64,000 bases of DNA from NCBI RefSeq assembly GCF_014203215.1, contig NZ_JACHIM010000002.1, positions 54,446 to 118,445 of the forward strand, in the 5' to 3' direction. This DNA is from Bartonella callosciuri (GTDB lineage Bacteria > Pseudomonadota > Alphaproteobacteria > Rhizobiales > Rhizobiaceae). A program made the position numbers and the translations under genes. Under the pieces are notes generated by a model. That model had not been told where the DNA came from. It worked only from the letters and a program-made list of their open reading frames with translations, and searched no databases. This document shows positions 33,085 through 42,802 of the stretch, one piece after another (the first letter of the stretch is position 1; each line of letters begins with the position of its first letter).

Positions 33085-33576
33085 TCAATCTGTTTGCTTA
33101 AAAGTTTTTTGCATAATGATTGCATCTCCCCGATTGTTTTTTTCTTGGTAATAGGCAAGGCGTTTAGAAATTTTTTGAAATTCAAAACGTTGATAAAGGT
33201 TCAAAGCAGAAATATTTGTTTCTTCTACCTCTAGAAAAAGTTTTATAGCGCGTTCACGGTGAAGATGTCGAAATGTACTATCGATAAGTAAGGTGCCAAT
33301 TCCTTTTCGACGGAAATGAGGGTGAACAGCAATTGTGATAATTTCTGCTTCATCAAAAATGAGGCGGCATAGACAAAAGCCTAAAATTTGATCAGGTCGA
33401 CCAATAAGAGAGGCTTTGTATCCGAATATAGAGTGATCTGTTAAGAAATTATCAAAAGCTTGTTTTCCCCAAGCAGGAACAAAACAAAGTTGATGAATTT
33501 TATGAAGAGAAAAACTATCATCAGCTTGTAGCGGGGCAATCCAAAAATGCTTTTTTATCAATGAAAATTTAGACAT
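33085..33576 (-). CDS. rimI: RimI-type GNAT N-acetyltransferase
   Basis: A 163-residue GNAT acetyltransferase; the family acetylates the N-terminus of ribosomal protein S18 and sometimes other targets. The acetyl-CoA loop is FRRKGIGTLLIDS, and NISALNLYQRFEF is typical. The ATG at 33576 overlaps the tsaB stop by 8 bases; a longer reading to 33684 would lie deep inside tsaB and is unlikely. The target protein is inferred from family and position. Confidence 0.88.
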   Translation of the reverse strand: MSKFSLIKKHFWIAPLQADDSFSLHKIHQLCFVPAWGKQAFDNFLTDHSIFGYKASLIGRPDQILGFCLCRLIFDEAEIITIAVHPHFRRKGIGTLLIDSTFRHLHRERAIKLFLEVEETNISALNLYQRFEFQKISKRLAYYQEKNNRGDAIIMQKTFKQTD

Positions 33577-34261
33577 TATTTTTTCGTGGTAAAGCAAAAC
33601 CGGTTTGTTGTTTTGCATCAGCATTGCGTAAATAGAGTGGGCGGGGTGAATCTTGTGTTTTTTTGTTTGCAGCAAGATGAGCATAGCTTACAATATCAGC
33701 TGCCTTGCAAAGAATTTGGTTTCGGATGATTTTTTTGTTTATCTTATTGTTTTTAATGTGCAGTGCAATGATATCAGCTGCTGGACCAGTTAGCCTGGTT
33801 TGTTGCGGTAAATCTTCGATAATATTTTCAATTTTTTTTAATCCCGGTACTCCCAGAGGTGTGAGGTCTTCTTTGAAGTTTTGGTGGTAAAACATGTCTC
33901 TTCCAGCTTCAATGACAACGGCGATGGTTGATACAGCGTTTTTATTGGTTGTTGTTTGTGCTGCTAATGCTTCAAGTGTACTTACTCCAACAGCCGGTAT
34001 TTCGAGTGCTAGTGCTAAAGCGCGTGCTGTTGAAACCCCTACACGCACACCAGTGAATGATCCTGGTCCAATATTGACAGCAATACGATCAACTTGGTCC
34101 AGAGTGATATTGGCTTGGCTCGTTATTTGTGCAATGTATCCAATAAGTTTCTCAGCATGCCCTTTGTGCATGGGTTCGCTGATACGCGCAACGACAGATT
34201 TATGACGAATGAGTGCAACGGCACAATGAATTGAAGCAGTGTCTATGGCAAGAATAAGCAT
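33569..34261 (-). CDS. tsaB: tRNA threonylcarbamoyladenosine biosynthesis protein TsaB
   Basis: ASKHA-fold partner of TsaD in making the t6A modification at position 37 of ANN-decoding tRNAs; 230 residues. Typical segments are LAIDTASIHCAVA at the N-terminus and VNIGPGSFTGVRVG. It overlaps rimI by 8 bases. The DNA upstream (34262-34808) is empty, so transcription of the tsaB-rimI-miaB group probably starts there. Confidence 0.94.
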   Translation of the reverse strand: MLILAIDTASIHCAVALIRHKSVVARISEPMHKGHAEKLIGYIAQITSQANITLDQVDRIAVNIGPGSFTGVRVGVSTARALALALEIPAVGVSTLEALAAQTTTNKNAVSTIAVVIEAGRDMFYHQNFKEDLTPLGVPGLKKIENIIEDLPQQTRLTGPAADIIALHIKNNKINKKIIRNQILCKAADIVSYAHLAANKKTQDSPRPLYLRNADAKQQTGFALPRKNNV

Positions 34262-34808
34262 AAAAATATTTTAATTGAATAATATGATAAACAAAAGGTC
34301 TTCTGTATTTTTTAGTTTTTTACTTTGTTGAGATATTTTGCAACATTTTAAGAAGATTTCTAGTACCAATACATAACAATACCTTTTTATTGAATACAGT
34401 AAGTTTGTTTGATTTTCATTGTATTCTTTTGCCATACATATCGTGAGTAAAAGCAATTTGAAAGGAAGGAATCTTGAAGTCACATTTATTTTTCCCAATA
34501 AGAGCATATTCTGTAAAGCTTTTATAAAAAATTGATTTTGATTAGAACAGATAAAATAAGAAAACGGGATAGTTTTTTCTGTTACTATGCTGCTCAGTTG
34601 CAAATAATTGTGTTCTGAAAAAACAATTGAACAATCAGTTTAACAGTTTTCTACTAATATCAAACTATATCCGATCTTTTATATAAAATGATAGGAAAAT
34701 TTTTGGAGTTCTAATCTGGTTTGATAAAAGAGTTTCTCCAATATTAGCAAGCTCTTAGGGCGATTATACGCTACGTTAAAAAAGCAAAAATATTTGAGAA
34801 CGCATATT
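34262..34808. other. 547-base gap without a supported gene
   Basis: AT-rich sequence between tsaB and the YeiH-like gene, both on the minus strand. A 110-codon minus-strand ORF at 34271-34603 has low-complexity composition, no ribosome binding site and no recognisable motif, so I treat it as chance. The tsaB promoter should lie here. I see nothing else. Confidence 0.5.
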
Positions 34809-35837
34809 TCAAAATGTTATATGATTTAAATCATTTAATTGTATCATAATAAGGCTACAAATACCAAGAATGATTATCGAGAAAGTTGAAGCCAAAATGA
34901 CGCGCCATCCTGCTTTTTTTAATGAGCGGATATCGACACCTAAACCTAATGCTGCCATTGAAATAACAGTGAACAACTGAGTCATAAATTTAATGGGGTT
35001 GAGAGCTGCTTCAGGGATAAGATTGCTTGAGCGGATAAGCATCACAAGAATAAAACCAGGGATAAACCATGGGATGAGGGTGTGTAAACGAAAGCGTGTT
35101 TGTGCTGATCGATGATAGATGATTGAGAGAATAAAAATCACAGGACCTAACATTAAAACCCGCACCAATTTGACAATGGTTGCAATTTGAACACTTGCAA
35201 AAGAAACAGATGCTGTTGCTGCAAAAACCTGTGGTACAGCATAAACAACCATGCCGGCGAGCACACCATACTGGCTAAATGATAAATTCAAAAGTGGATG
35301 GAAAAAGGGGAGGAACAGGATAATTAAAACCCCTAAAAGAGCGGTAAAAGCAATTGATGCTGCAACTTCTTCATGCTTGGCATTGATACTAGGCGCTGTT
35401 GCGACGATCGCTGAATTTCCACAAATGGCATTACCACAAGCGACCAACATTGCTAAACGTGTAGAAAGCCCAAGAAGCCGTCCGATAGAAAAACTGATAA
35501 GAATAGTTATGAATATAACGAATACGATGCTCGCAAGCAAATTCCAACCAGCTGAAAGAACTGAATGGATGCTAATGCTTGCTCCTAAAAGAACAATAGC
35601 CACTTCAAGAAGTGTTTTTGCACAGAAGGTTATACCTTTTTGAAAGTATTTTGGTAGATTAAAACAACTACGAATCATAGATCCTAAGAGGATTGCCAAA
35701 ACAAGACTTTCAAGCCACGCTTCTGCAAAAAGCTGTTTTTCTATGATTTCTAAACCATAGGCTAAGACAGATATAAGAAGACAGGCCAAGATCCCAGGAC
35801 CAAAATCATTTAAGAGAAAGAGCTTTTTCTTGTGCAT
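34809..35837 (-). CDS. YeiH/UPF0324 family membrane protein
   Basis: A 342-residue integral membrane protein with about ten hydrophobic segments. It contains the family signatures ACGNAICGNSAIVATAP and VVYAVPQVFAA. The transport substrate is not established; some relatives have been suggested to export sulfur compounds or anions. The ATG at 35837 follows GGGGA by 9 bases and is preferred over one 18 bases upstream. It stands apart from its neighbours and may be transcribed alone. Confidence 0.85.
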   Translation of the reverse strand: MHKKKLFLLNDFGPGILACLLISVLAYGLEIIEKQLFAEAWLESLVLAILLGSMIRSCFNLPKYFQKGITFCAKTLLEVAIVLLGASISIHSVLSAGWNLLASIVFVIFITILISFSIGRLLGLSTRLAMLVACGNAICGNSAIVATAPSINAKHEEVAASIAFTALLGVLIILFLPFFHPLLNLSFSQYGVLAGMVVYAVPQVFAATASVSFASVQIATIVKLVRVLMLGPVIFILSIIYHRSAQTRFRLHTLIPWFIPGFILVMLIRSSNLIPEAALNPIKFMTQLFTVISMAALGLGVDIRSLKKAGWRVILASTFSIIILGICSLIMIQLNDLNHITF

Positions 35838-35904
35838 TTTGTATATTCCCCACATAAAAAACGATATTAGAGAACAAAGAAATAACAGGGAATAAAAGAT
35901 AATT

Positions 35905-36510
35905 TTAAAGATTGGTTCTTGCTTGTAAGGCGGCTGCTAAGGTTCCATCATCAAGATAATCCAATTCTCCTCCTACTGGTACTCCATGGGCAAGCCGGGT
36001 AATTTTAACTGAAAAATGAGAGAGTTGGTCAGTGATATAGTGAGCTGTTGTCTGCCCTTCAACTGTAGCATTAACAGCTAAAATAATTTCTGTAATTGGA
36101 TTTTGTACAACCCGCTGTATTAAGGGAGCTATGTTAAGTTCATCAGGACCTATCCCATCTAAGGGAGAGAGTCGTCCACCCAATATATGATAACGTGCTG
36201 CTAAAGTTTTTACGCGTTCAAGAGCCCACAGATCAGCAATATCCTCAACAACAATAATTATTGTATCATCGCGACGGGGATCTGTACAAATTGAACAAGG
36301 ATTAGTTGTATCTACATTTCCACAAACAGAACAAATACAGACTTTGTTTACAGCTGCTTGTATTGCTGCTCCTAAAGGTTCCAACAATGTCTCTTTTTTT
36401 TTGATAAGTTGAAGTGCAGCACGACGAGCCGAACGTGGACCAAGACCAGGTATCCGCGCTAAAAGCTGAATGAGACGCTCAATTTCAGGTCCTGCAATAC
36501 ATTTAGACAT
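35905..36510 (-). CDS. recR: Recombination protein RecR
   Basis: Loads RecA at gaps with RecF and RecO; 201 residues. It has an N-terminal helix-hairpin-helix ([18 protein letters not shown]), a four-cysteine zinc finger ([16 protein letters not shown]) and a Toprim domain with the [12 protein letters not shown] segment. It is the last gene of the dnaX-ybaB-recR operon, a widely conserved trio. Confidence 0.96.
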   Translation of the reverse strand: MSKCIAGPEIERLIQLLARIPGLGPRSARRAALQLIKKKETLLEPLGAAIQAAVNKVCICSVCGNVDTTNPCSICTDPRRDDTIIIVVEDIADLWALERVKTLAARYHILGGRLSPLDGIGPDELNIAPLIQRVVQNPITEIILAVNATVEGQTTAHYITDQLSHFSVKITRLAHGVPVGGELDYLDDGTLAAALQARTNL

Positions 36511-36546
36511 ATCTTATCCCCACGGGATTCAATAAAACTGAGCTCA

Positions 36547-36870
36547 TTAAAATGGAAGTTTAAAACCTGATGGAAGTGGTAAGCCTTTTGCCACACTTTT
36601 AGTTTTTTCTTCTATAGCGACTTCAATTTTTGTTCTGGCTTCATTATAGGCTGCCATAATAAGATCCTCAAGAATTTCAATTTCCTCAGGTTTGAGTAAT
36701 GAAGGATCAATTTGAATCGCCGTTATGATATTTTTGCCATTTAAGGTGACATTGACAAGACCACCACCTGCAGTGCCAACAGCTTGCAGACTAGATATTT
36801 CCTCTTGAATTTGCTGCATTTTTTCTTGCATTTCTTTAGCTTTTTTCATCATGTTCATCATGTTACGCAT
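36547..36870 (-). CDS. YbaB/EbfC family nucleoid-associated protein
   Basis: A 107-residue DNA-binding protein. The N-terminal helix is rich in Met and Lys (MMKKAKEMQEKMQQIQEE), followed by a beta sheet region (AGGGLVNVTLNGK) and a C-terminal helix. It lies 14 bases after dnaX and 36 before recR. It probably binds DNA as a homodimer. Confidence 0.93.
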   Translation of the reverse strand: MRNMMNMMKKAKEMQEKMQQIQEEISSLQAVGTAGGGLVNVTLNGKNIITAIQIDPSLLKPEEIEILEDLIMAAYNEARTKIEVAIEEKTKSVAKGLPLPSGFKLPF

Positions 36871-36884
36871 AGAAATAGGTGTCC

Positions 36885-38873
36885 TTATTCATCATTGATA
36901 TCATTTTCATTTTTAAAAGCATCAGCATTTTTAAAGCTATTAGGGAGTAAATCAAGATCGTTTTCTTGTTTATTCAGGCGAATATCGACAATTTTTGCTT
37001 CTGGGAAATGGTTAAGTATTTTTGCGATATCAGGATCTGCTTGTGCATTGGAAAAAAGAGTTTTTTGAACAGCTACACTTTCCTCTTGTAGGGTTGGTCC
37101 TCCTCCTTCATTGACAAAAGTTATAGTCCAGCGTTTTTCAGTCCATTGGAAAAGCATTTTTTCTATATCACGAGCGAGTGAACGTGGCGCATCTTCAGAG
37201 AGTCTCAAGGTGATATGTCCTGGTTTAAAAGAAACAGGATGAACAAATTCTTTAACAAGGAGTTTGAAAGGAATCTCATTATGTTGTTCGGCTAATTTAA
37301 CAATATCGTGCAAGGAATTGATAATGATAGTTTGTGATCTGACAATTTCCGCTGCTGCTTTCGTGGAGGAGTGTGATAAATTTGTAATATTCTCAGAAAG
37401 TTTAATAGATTGAGAAATTTCAAAAGCTTCTGTTATTTCAGTGGCTTTATGGCTTTCAAGAGTTTGAAATTTAGCTGAATCTTTTTGTTGTAAGGAATGG
37501 GCTAATTGGCTTTCCAAGGGTGTTTTTAAATCTGACTGATTGTTGAATGGCTCTGAAGCATCTGACAAAGAATGGGCATATGCAGTGGTTTCTTTTGTTT
37601 TTTTATTTGTATTTATGGATTCTTGATGAGAAGAATCTGGGATGATAGTAAGAGGTGTTTTTTCTTTGATAAGCTTTTTCAAAGCTTCATCAAGCGTTGG
37701 CAGATCAGCAGTGTGTGCAAGGCGAATGAGTAACATTTCGGCAGCTTGAAGTGGATGCGCGGTTTGACTCACTTCCTGTAAGCCTTTGAGTAACATTTGC
37801 CAGGTTCGGGATAAAACAGGTATGGAAAGTTTTTGTGAAAAATCTAAGCTTCTCAAACGTTCATCTTCAGTAAATGAGAGATCTTCGGCTATCTCTGGAG
37901 TAAAACGTAGACGTGTAACCAGATGATTGAAATCAGCTAATTCTGTCAATATAGCGAGAGGATCAGCACCTGCATCATATTGGCTGCGTAGTTCACTCAA
38001 TGCATTTACAACGTTGCCTTTCATGATAAATTCAAAGAGATCAATAATACGTGCTTGATCAGCTAATCCTAACATTGCGCGCATGGTAACGGCGCTGACC
38101 TTGCCATCACTATGAGCAATCGCTTGATCAAAAATGGACAATGCATCACGTACAGAGCCTTCTGCAGCACGGGAAATCATGGAAAGCGCTTGATCTTCCA
38201 CTTCTATATTTTCATGTTTAGCAATTTTGCGTAAATGAGCGATCAAAATTGTTGATTCAATACGCCGTAAATCAAAACGTTGGCAACGTGAAAGGATCGT
38301 AATAGGAACTTTGCGAATTTCTGTCGTTGCAAAAATAAACTTTACATGTGGTGGTGGTTCTTCAAGTGTTTTTAATAAGCCATTAAATGCTTGCGTTGAG
38401 AGCATATGTACTTCATCAATAATATAAACTTTATAGCGTGCTGAAACAGGACGATAACGTATTTGTTCAATAATTTCACGAATATCATCAATACCCGTAT
38501 GCGAAGCCGCGTCCATTTCTATAACATCGATATGGCGTCCTTCAATGATTTGTGTGCAATGCTCACCAAGTGTTTTCAAGATGGTTGTTGGTTGGTCAAT
38601 ATCTTTTGTTTTGTAATTGAGTGCACGTGCCAAAATACGCGCTGTTGTGGTTTTACCGACTCCACGAATTCCTGTTAGCATCCATGCTTGTGCAATGCGC
38701 CCTTTTTCGAAAGCATTCGTGAGGGTACGCACCATTATCTCTTGACCAATAAGGTCAGAGAAATTTTGAGGTCGATATTTGCGAGCAAGAACACGATAGG
38801 TCGTTTCTTCTGGCATATTTTCCATCAATGATTCCAAATTTGAGGCTTCTTTATGCGTATATTTTGATAACAT
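36885..38873 (-). CDS. dnaX: DNA polymerase III subunit gamma/tau
   Basis: Clamp-loader ATPase of the replisome; 662 residues. Walker A is GIRGVGKTTTARIL, the DExx box IIDEVHMLS and the SRC motif LSRCQRFDLRR. Only one Cys (GEHCTQI) remains of the zinc module of the E. coli protein, as in other Alphaproteobacteria. A variable linker precedes domain V. The long start at 38873 lacks a clear ribosome binding site; the in-frame ATG at 38825, after TTGGA, is a realistic alternative. No classical A-AAA-AAG slip site was found. Confidence 0.93.
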   Translation of the reverse strand: MLSKYTHKEASNLESLMENMPEETTYRVLARKYRPQNFSDLIGQEIMVRTLTNAFEKGRIAQAWMLTGIRGVGKTTTARILARALNYKTKDIDQPTTILKTLGEHCTQIIEGRHIDVIEMDAASHTGIDDIREIIEQIRYRPVSARYKVYIIDEVHMLSTQAFNGLLKTLEEPPPHVKFIFATTEIRKVPITILSRCQRFDLRRIESTILIAHLRKIAKHENIEVEDQALSMISRAAEGSVRDALSIFDQAIAHSDGKVSAVTMRAMLGLADQARIIDLFEFIMKGNVVNALSELRSQYDAGADPLAILTELADFNHLVTRLRFTPEIAEDLSFTEDERLRSLDFSQKLSIPVLSRTWQMLLKGLQEVSQTAHPLQAAEMLLIRLAHTADLPTLDEALKKLIKEKTPLTIIPDSSHQESINTNKKTKETTAYAHSLSDASEPFNNQSDLKTPLESQLAHSLQQKDSAKFQTLESHKATEITEAFEISQSIKLSENITNLSHSSTKAAAEIVRSQTIIINSLHDIVKLAEQHNEIPFKLLVKEFVHPVSFKPGHITLRLSEDAPRSLARDIEKMLFQWTEKRWTITFVNEGGGPTLQEESVAVQKTLFSNAQADPDIAKILNHFPEAKIVDIRLNKQENDLDLLPNSFKNADAFKNENDINDE

Positions 38874-39060
38874 AAAAGGACAAGTTAATATCCCAGTCTA
38901 ATATAAAAGGATTTTTTCTCAATCAATTTATTTTTTAAAGAATAGAACAGTTTGCTTAAAGATAGCACAATCTCTTTGCTTGCTACATGAATAATATTGC
39001 TCTAAAAACTAAAAATATTTCACTGAAAAACGGCAAAAATACGATCTATTCAGCAAAATA

Positions 39061-39155
39061 GGAGGCTGGTACGATGACCCGTACCAGAACTCGTTGGGGC
39101 TGCTTCCTTCCAGACCTGACCCGGTTGGCGAGTAGTTCGTCCACCACCAACCTCC
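39061..39155 (-). ncRNA. ffs: Signal recognition particle 4.5S RNA
   Basis: The minus strand carries the universally conserved SRP RNA core, GGTCAGGTCTGGAAGGAAGC, which forms the Ffh-binding loop. The ends pair well: GGAGGTTGGT at the 5' end with ACCAGCCTCC at the 3' end, defining a hairpin RNA of about 95 bases, the size of the short bacterial form. It lies about 190 bases upstream of dnaX on the same strand. The exact ends are estimated from the terminal pairing. Confidence 0.93.
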
Positions 39156-40110
39156 CAAATTCATATTGTCGATTTAAAATGAAAAATCAAGCTAAGAAAC
39201 AAAAAATATGACAAGATCTATAGCGAATTTTTCCTTTAAGCTTAATTCTTGTATTATGGATAACAAAGAGAATAGGGATTTCTCAATTTTCATTAGAATA
39301 GCTTTTTGTGTTCGTTGAGTATGAATAAAGTGTTTATTTTGTTTGATATCATGGTGAAATGCCCGAAGGTGCTAATTGATTAAGATTGGTTTAGAAATTT
39401 TGGGGTGGGAACATTTATTTACTGTTGTGTAGTCAATTGGTGAGAAGTTACAACCAGAAAAACAGGTATGAAATCTGTGGGTCACTCAATTAGCTGAAAT
39501 TGGAAAATTGGAGAAAAATATTGTTGCTAAATAAAATATTGTTGCTAAATAATGTGCGTAATCTGTATTTTCTGCTTTAAATATTTCATGTTTGATGCGC
39601 TCTTTAAAAGTGAGAGAAAAAGTAAGGTTAATCTCTCTTTGACTAAGTTTAAATGAATGTAACCTGAAACACAATGTAATTACGAGTCTTAGAATAGTCA
39701 AAACAAAAGAAGGTTAGAATTAGTTTTTATATGTTGCGGCATTCATTCTACTGTTAACAGGATATATCTATCATTGTGCATTATTATTTTGTAACAGGAT
39801 ATGAAATATACTTAACAGCCTAAAGTGGGGTATTTATTGCTTCTCTATTTATATGGATAATTTGTCTCTAATTTAGTTTGTAGCAATTTTGGAGATGATT
39901 GGGCTCCACGGCTGGATGTTATGGCCCTGTGAAAAAACTGCTCTGATAATGAAAATACAAAACAACTTCATTGGATGAAAAGTCATTCAATATTCAATTT
40001 TGCCGAACAATTTGATTTTGCCGGTAAATATAAAAACTCAACCCTTCTCAAAATCAAGCTTATTTGAGTTATTAGATAAGTTTACTCAAGTTAGGTGCTT
40101 CGAAATATGA
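39156..40110. other. Gap with possible relics, no intact gene
   Basis: Roughly 950 AT-rich bases between the SRP RNA gene and a broken secreted-protein gene. On the plus strand near 39380-39535 one frame reads as protein-like text interrupted by stops (for example NLWVTQLAEIGKLEK), suggesting an old gene relic. A perfect 18-bp tandem duplication lies at 39515-39550. No tRNA or intact ORF with a ribosome binding site was found. Confidence 0.4.
39515..39550. repeat. Tandem duplication, 18 bp x 2
   Basis: The unit AAAATATTGTTGCTAAAT occurs twice head to tail (39515-39532 and 39533-39550) without mismatch. This looks like a recent slippage event in non-coding DNA. Confidence 0.9.
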
Positions 40111-40516
40111 TCAATTATAACCCCCTGTATCACAATTTTTTCCAATAACCGTTTTTTTCGTAATATTTTTAAAAATATAATTTTCCGATGACGGGAAACT
40201 TATATCGAGAGATTTTACATTTTTAAGAGTAAAGACCTTATTTTCTTTATCATGCATTATTTTATTTTCATTGTCAGCGACAATCTTTAATTTGTTTAGG
40301 TCAGATGGGAAGAGTATGCTAAAGTAAAGGATGCTTTCTTGGGATTAAATGTCTTGCAAGAATATTCAACGCCTTGGTGTATTGTAGTGGAGGCACCAAT
40401 CGTAACGCTTTCACTTGGCGTAAAATTCCATTTTTCTCACCAAATCCAGCCAATGCAACACTGGAAAAGACAAGAATATTAGCGGTTAATAGCCCTTGAG
40501 TGAAAATTTTCTTCAA
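40111..40516 (-). pseudogene. Broken gene for a small secreted protein
   Basis: An AAGGAG site leads to a TTG start at 40516 and a good signal peptide (MKKIFTQGLLTANILVFSSV, cleavage likely after ALA). After about 29 codons the coherent reading moves to another frame (NFTPSESVTIGASTTIHQGV, then YSCKTFNPKKASFTLAYSS), and shifts again near 40299 (KLKIVADNENKI up to KNCDTGGYN and a stop at 40111). The joined product would be a secreted protein of about 130 residues with two cysteines. I recognise no family. Two frameshifts make it a pseudogene unless the assembly is wrong. Confidence 0.6.
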
Positions 40517-40667
40517 TTATTTTTCTCCTTGATCCTAAAATACGATTAATCATAAATCACCTTTTATAAATATAAAAGATTGCACTAAACTCCGAAATGT
40601 AAGGCTAAACGGCGTTTTTAGCTTTATAAAAACCATTTTGAAAATTGCTTGCAATCGAGCGAGTTGA

Positions 40668-40919
40668 ATGCCAGAAAGATTTAAATATATTGTAGCTTCG
40701 ATTTACTCTGATGGTAATCTAAATTATTTTCTCCTCTTATTTGGAAGTTTTACAGCGATCCCTTTTTGGATAAGCTACCATGAAGAAATTGTTCGTATTC
40801 TCAAGATATTTTTCTCGTATGGGGGAGTGGGATGGTCAAAGAAATATGTATTTTGGGTCCTTGCGTTATTTCTTTGTGTTGTTTTTGTGCTGGCTCTATT
40901 GATGTTTATTCTAATATAA
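40668..40919 (+). CDS. Hypothetical small membrane protein
   Basis: An 83-residue ORF with two strongly hydrophobic segments (about residues 20-36 and 60-82) separated by a charged loop. It has no recognised family. The ribosome binding site is weak (a GAGCGAG stretch about 8 bases upstream). It lies in the decay zone among relics, so it may be a surviving small gene or a remnant. Confidence 0.35.
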   Translation: MPERFKYIVASIYSDGNLNYFLLLFGSFTAIPFWISYHEEIVRILKIFFSYGGVGWSKKYVFWVLALFLCVVFVLALLMFILI

Positions 40920-41010
40920 ATTTGTAAAAAAATGTTATCGGAATGATTTGAGTATTTTTAGTGGGTACTATCGCTTATTTTTGTGTTTCACTATCCTTGA
41001 TGAAAAGGAG

Positions 41011-41100
41011 TTCAGCAGAAAAAAACGAGCTCTTTTAAGGCTGGTTGCATCATGGCGTTTTCAGGATGCTCTTCGATGTCAAAAAAGTTGTACAATTTAT
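41011..41100 (-). pseudogene. Second, diverged fragment of a prephenate dehydratase gene
   Basis: This stretch repeats, with many substitutions, the sequence at about 41161-41250 inside the pheA pseudogene. Read on the minus strand it gives FFDIEEHPENAMMQPALKEL, against FVDIEGHPEDPMMQLALEEL in the main copy, part of the ACT domain. The divergence is too great for a fresh tandem duplication, so it looks like the scar of a second homologue or of recombination between two pheA alleles. Confidence 0.65.
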
Positions 41101-41106
41101 TATCTT

Positions 41107-41970
41107 TCATACCTGCAGCGTTCGATCGTTTTTGGCAGGATCAATACCGATAATGCGAAATTCAGTAGAAAAGAAAGCGAGTTCTTCTAAGGCAAGTTGC
41201 ATCATAGGATCTTCAGGATGTCCCTCGATGTCAACAAAAAATTGTTTTGCATTGAAATTTCCACCAATTTGATAGCTTTCTAATTTTGTCATATTGATAC
41301 CGTTTGTGGCAAATCCTCCCATGGCTTTATAAAGGGCAGCTGGCACATTGCTGTACGCGGAAAAGAAGGCTCGTGATGATTTTTCACCATTTTGGAGTTT
41401 TGGCAGATGTTGTTGAGCACGTGAAAGGCTGACAAAGCGGGTAATATTATGGGGATTATCTTCAACATTTTTTTCAAGAATATCAAGCCCATAGAATTCT
41501 GCTGCGATCAGAGGAGCTAAGGCTGCTTGTGAACGTTTTGCTTTTTTAAAATAAATTTTGCAGTTCCTGCTGTATCGGCAGAAGTAATAAGTATCCAGCC
41601 ATTTTTACGTATGATTTTACGGCATTGTGCAAGAGCATGTATATAGCTGTGTGCAGTTTTAATTTCGTCATGCGTAACGCCAGGTAGAACCATGAGTTGA
41701 AAATGGATAAGCAAAAAAATATTCACCAATAATATAGAGAGATGATTGTGGTAAAAGGTAGTGAATATCCGCAACACGGCCAGCAAAAGTATTTTCAATA
41801 GGGATCATAGCAAGATCAGCTTGCCCATTTTCACTAAGTTGAGTGCGTCTTCAAAAGTAGCAAAGGGCACAGCCTCCATATTGGGAAACATAATTAGAAC
41901 AAGCGATATAGGAATTTGCACCATATTCTCCTTGGAAGGAGATTTTATTGGTTTTTTTAAGTATTGTCAT
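41107..41970 (-). pseudogene. pheA: Prephenate dehydratase pseudogene
   Basis: Would encode the enzyme converting prephenate to phenylpyruvate in phenylalanine synthesis. The whole gene is recognisable: start at 41970 overlapping the kdsB stop by 4 bases, then ISFQGEYGANSYIAC, DLAMIPIENTFAGRVADIHY, THDEIKTAHSYIHALAQCRK, the active-site segment NITRFVSLSR and the C-terminal ACT domain ending at 41107. These pieces lie in different frames, with an early stop after about 39 codons and several frameshifts, so no full enzyme can be made. kdsB-pheA adjacency is normal for the order. Confidence 0.92.
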
Positions 41971-42698
41971 GCTAAAATCTTACGGACTCTTTCAAGATCA
42001 TGTTGCGTATCGACGCTTAAGGGGATTGTGTCGATTATTTCTACATCAATGCGCATATTATGTTCTAATGCGCGTAACTGTTCAAGCTTTTCACGTTGCT
42101 CGAGGGGAGAAGGTTTAAGCGCCACAAATTTTTCAAGCGCCTCGCGTCGATAGGCATATATTCCAATATGATGATAAAGAGGACCATCTCCATAAGGTGC
42201 TGTTGCGCGGGTAAAATAAAGAGCACGAAGGCGATTTTGAGAAAGCGGTGTACCAATAATTTTGACAATATTCGGGTCTCTTTTCTCACCTTCTTCAATG
42301 ATTTTAGCACCCAAGGTTGCAATATCAGTGAAGTTATTTTCCAAAACCTGTAAAGTACTGATGATTTCACAAGGCGTTATTGTTGGCAGATCACCTTGTA
42401 CATTCAAAATAGCGTTATAGCGTTGTTCAGGATCAATACGCGTTAAAGCTTCATAAATACGATCAGACCCAGATTTATGATCATCACGTGTTATGATACA
42501 TTCATGCCCATAAGTTGTGACGGCTTTAGCGATGGCATTGTGATCTGTTGCAATGAGAGTACGTCCTATTGCAGCTTTTTTTGCTTGTTCAGCAACATGA
42601 ACAATCATCGGCTTTCCGGCAATCTCAGCGAGAGCTTTTTGGGGTAGACGGGTTGAGCCCATACGGGCGGGAATAAGAATAATCGGTTCAAGTGCCAT
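41967..42698 (-). CDS. kdsB: 3-deoxy-manno-octulosonate cytidylyltransferase
   Basis: Activates KDO as CMP-KDO for the lipopolysaccharide inner core; 243 residues, normal length. The nucleotide-binding motif [19 protein letters not shown] is intact, with later signatures VQGDLPTI and [12 protein letters not shown]. It is divergent from the cytochrome c gene and overlaps the pheA pseudogene by 4 bases, so the original operon was kdsB-pheA. Confidence 0.95.
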   Translation of the reverse strand: MALEPIILIPARMGSTRLPQKALAEIAGKPMIVHVAEQAKKAAIGRTLIATDHNAIAKAVTTYGHECIITRDDHKSGSDRIYEALTRIDPEQRYNAILNVQGDLPTITPCEIISTLQVLENNFTDIATLGAKIIEEGEKRDPNIVKIIGTPLSQNRLRALYFTRATAPYGDGPLYHHIGIYAYRREALEKFVALKPSPLEQREKLEQLRALEHNMRIDVEIIDTIPLSVDTQHDLERVRKILA

Positions 42699-42802
42699 CC
42701 TAAAGCTCCAAATGCCATATGTAATGCATTTATAATGTTGTATTTTATAAGGAAAAAGCTTAATCTGGAAGTGGTAATAAAAAGATGAACGTTTAAATTT
42801 TT

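Noticed and set aside
34271..34603. 110-codon ORF upstream of tsaB
   Set aside because: Low-complexity Leu/Ile/Lys-rich composition, no ribosome binding site, no motif; expected by chance in AT-rich DNA.
36885..38873. Programmed frameshift in dnaX producing a short gamma form
   Set aside because: A GAAAAAG run exists near 37680, but the classical A-AAA-AAG heptamer with a following stem was not found.
39486..39701. 71-codon minus-strand ORF near the tandem repeat
   Set aside because: No ribosome site, and it covers the 18-bp slippage repeat; the opposite strand looks more like an old relic.
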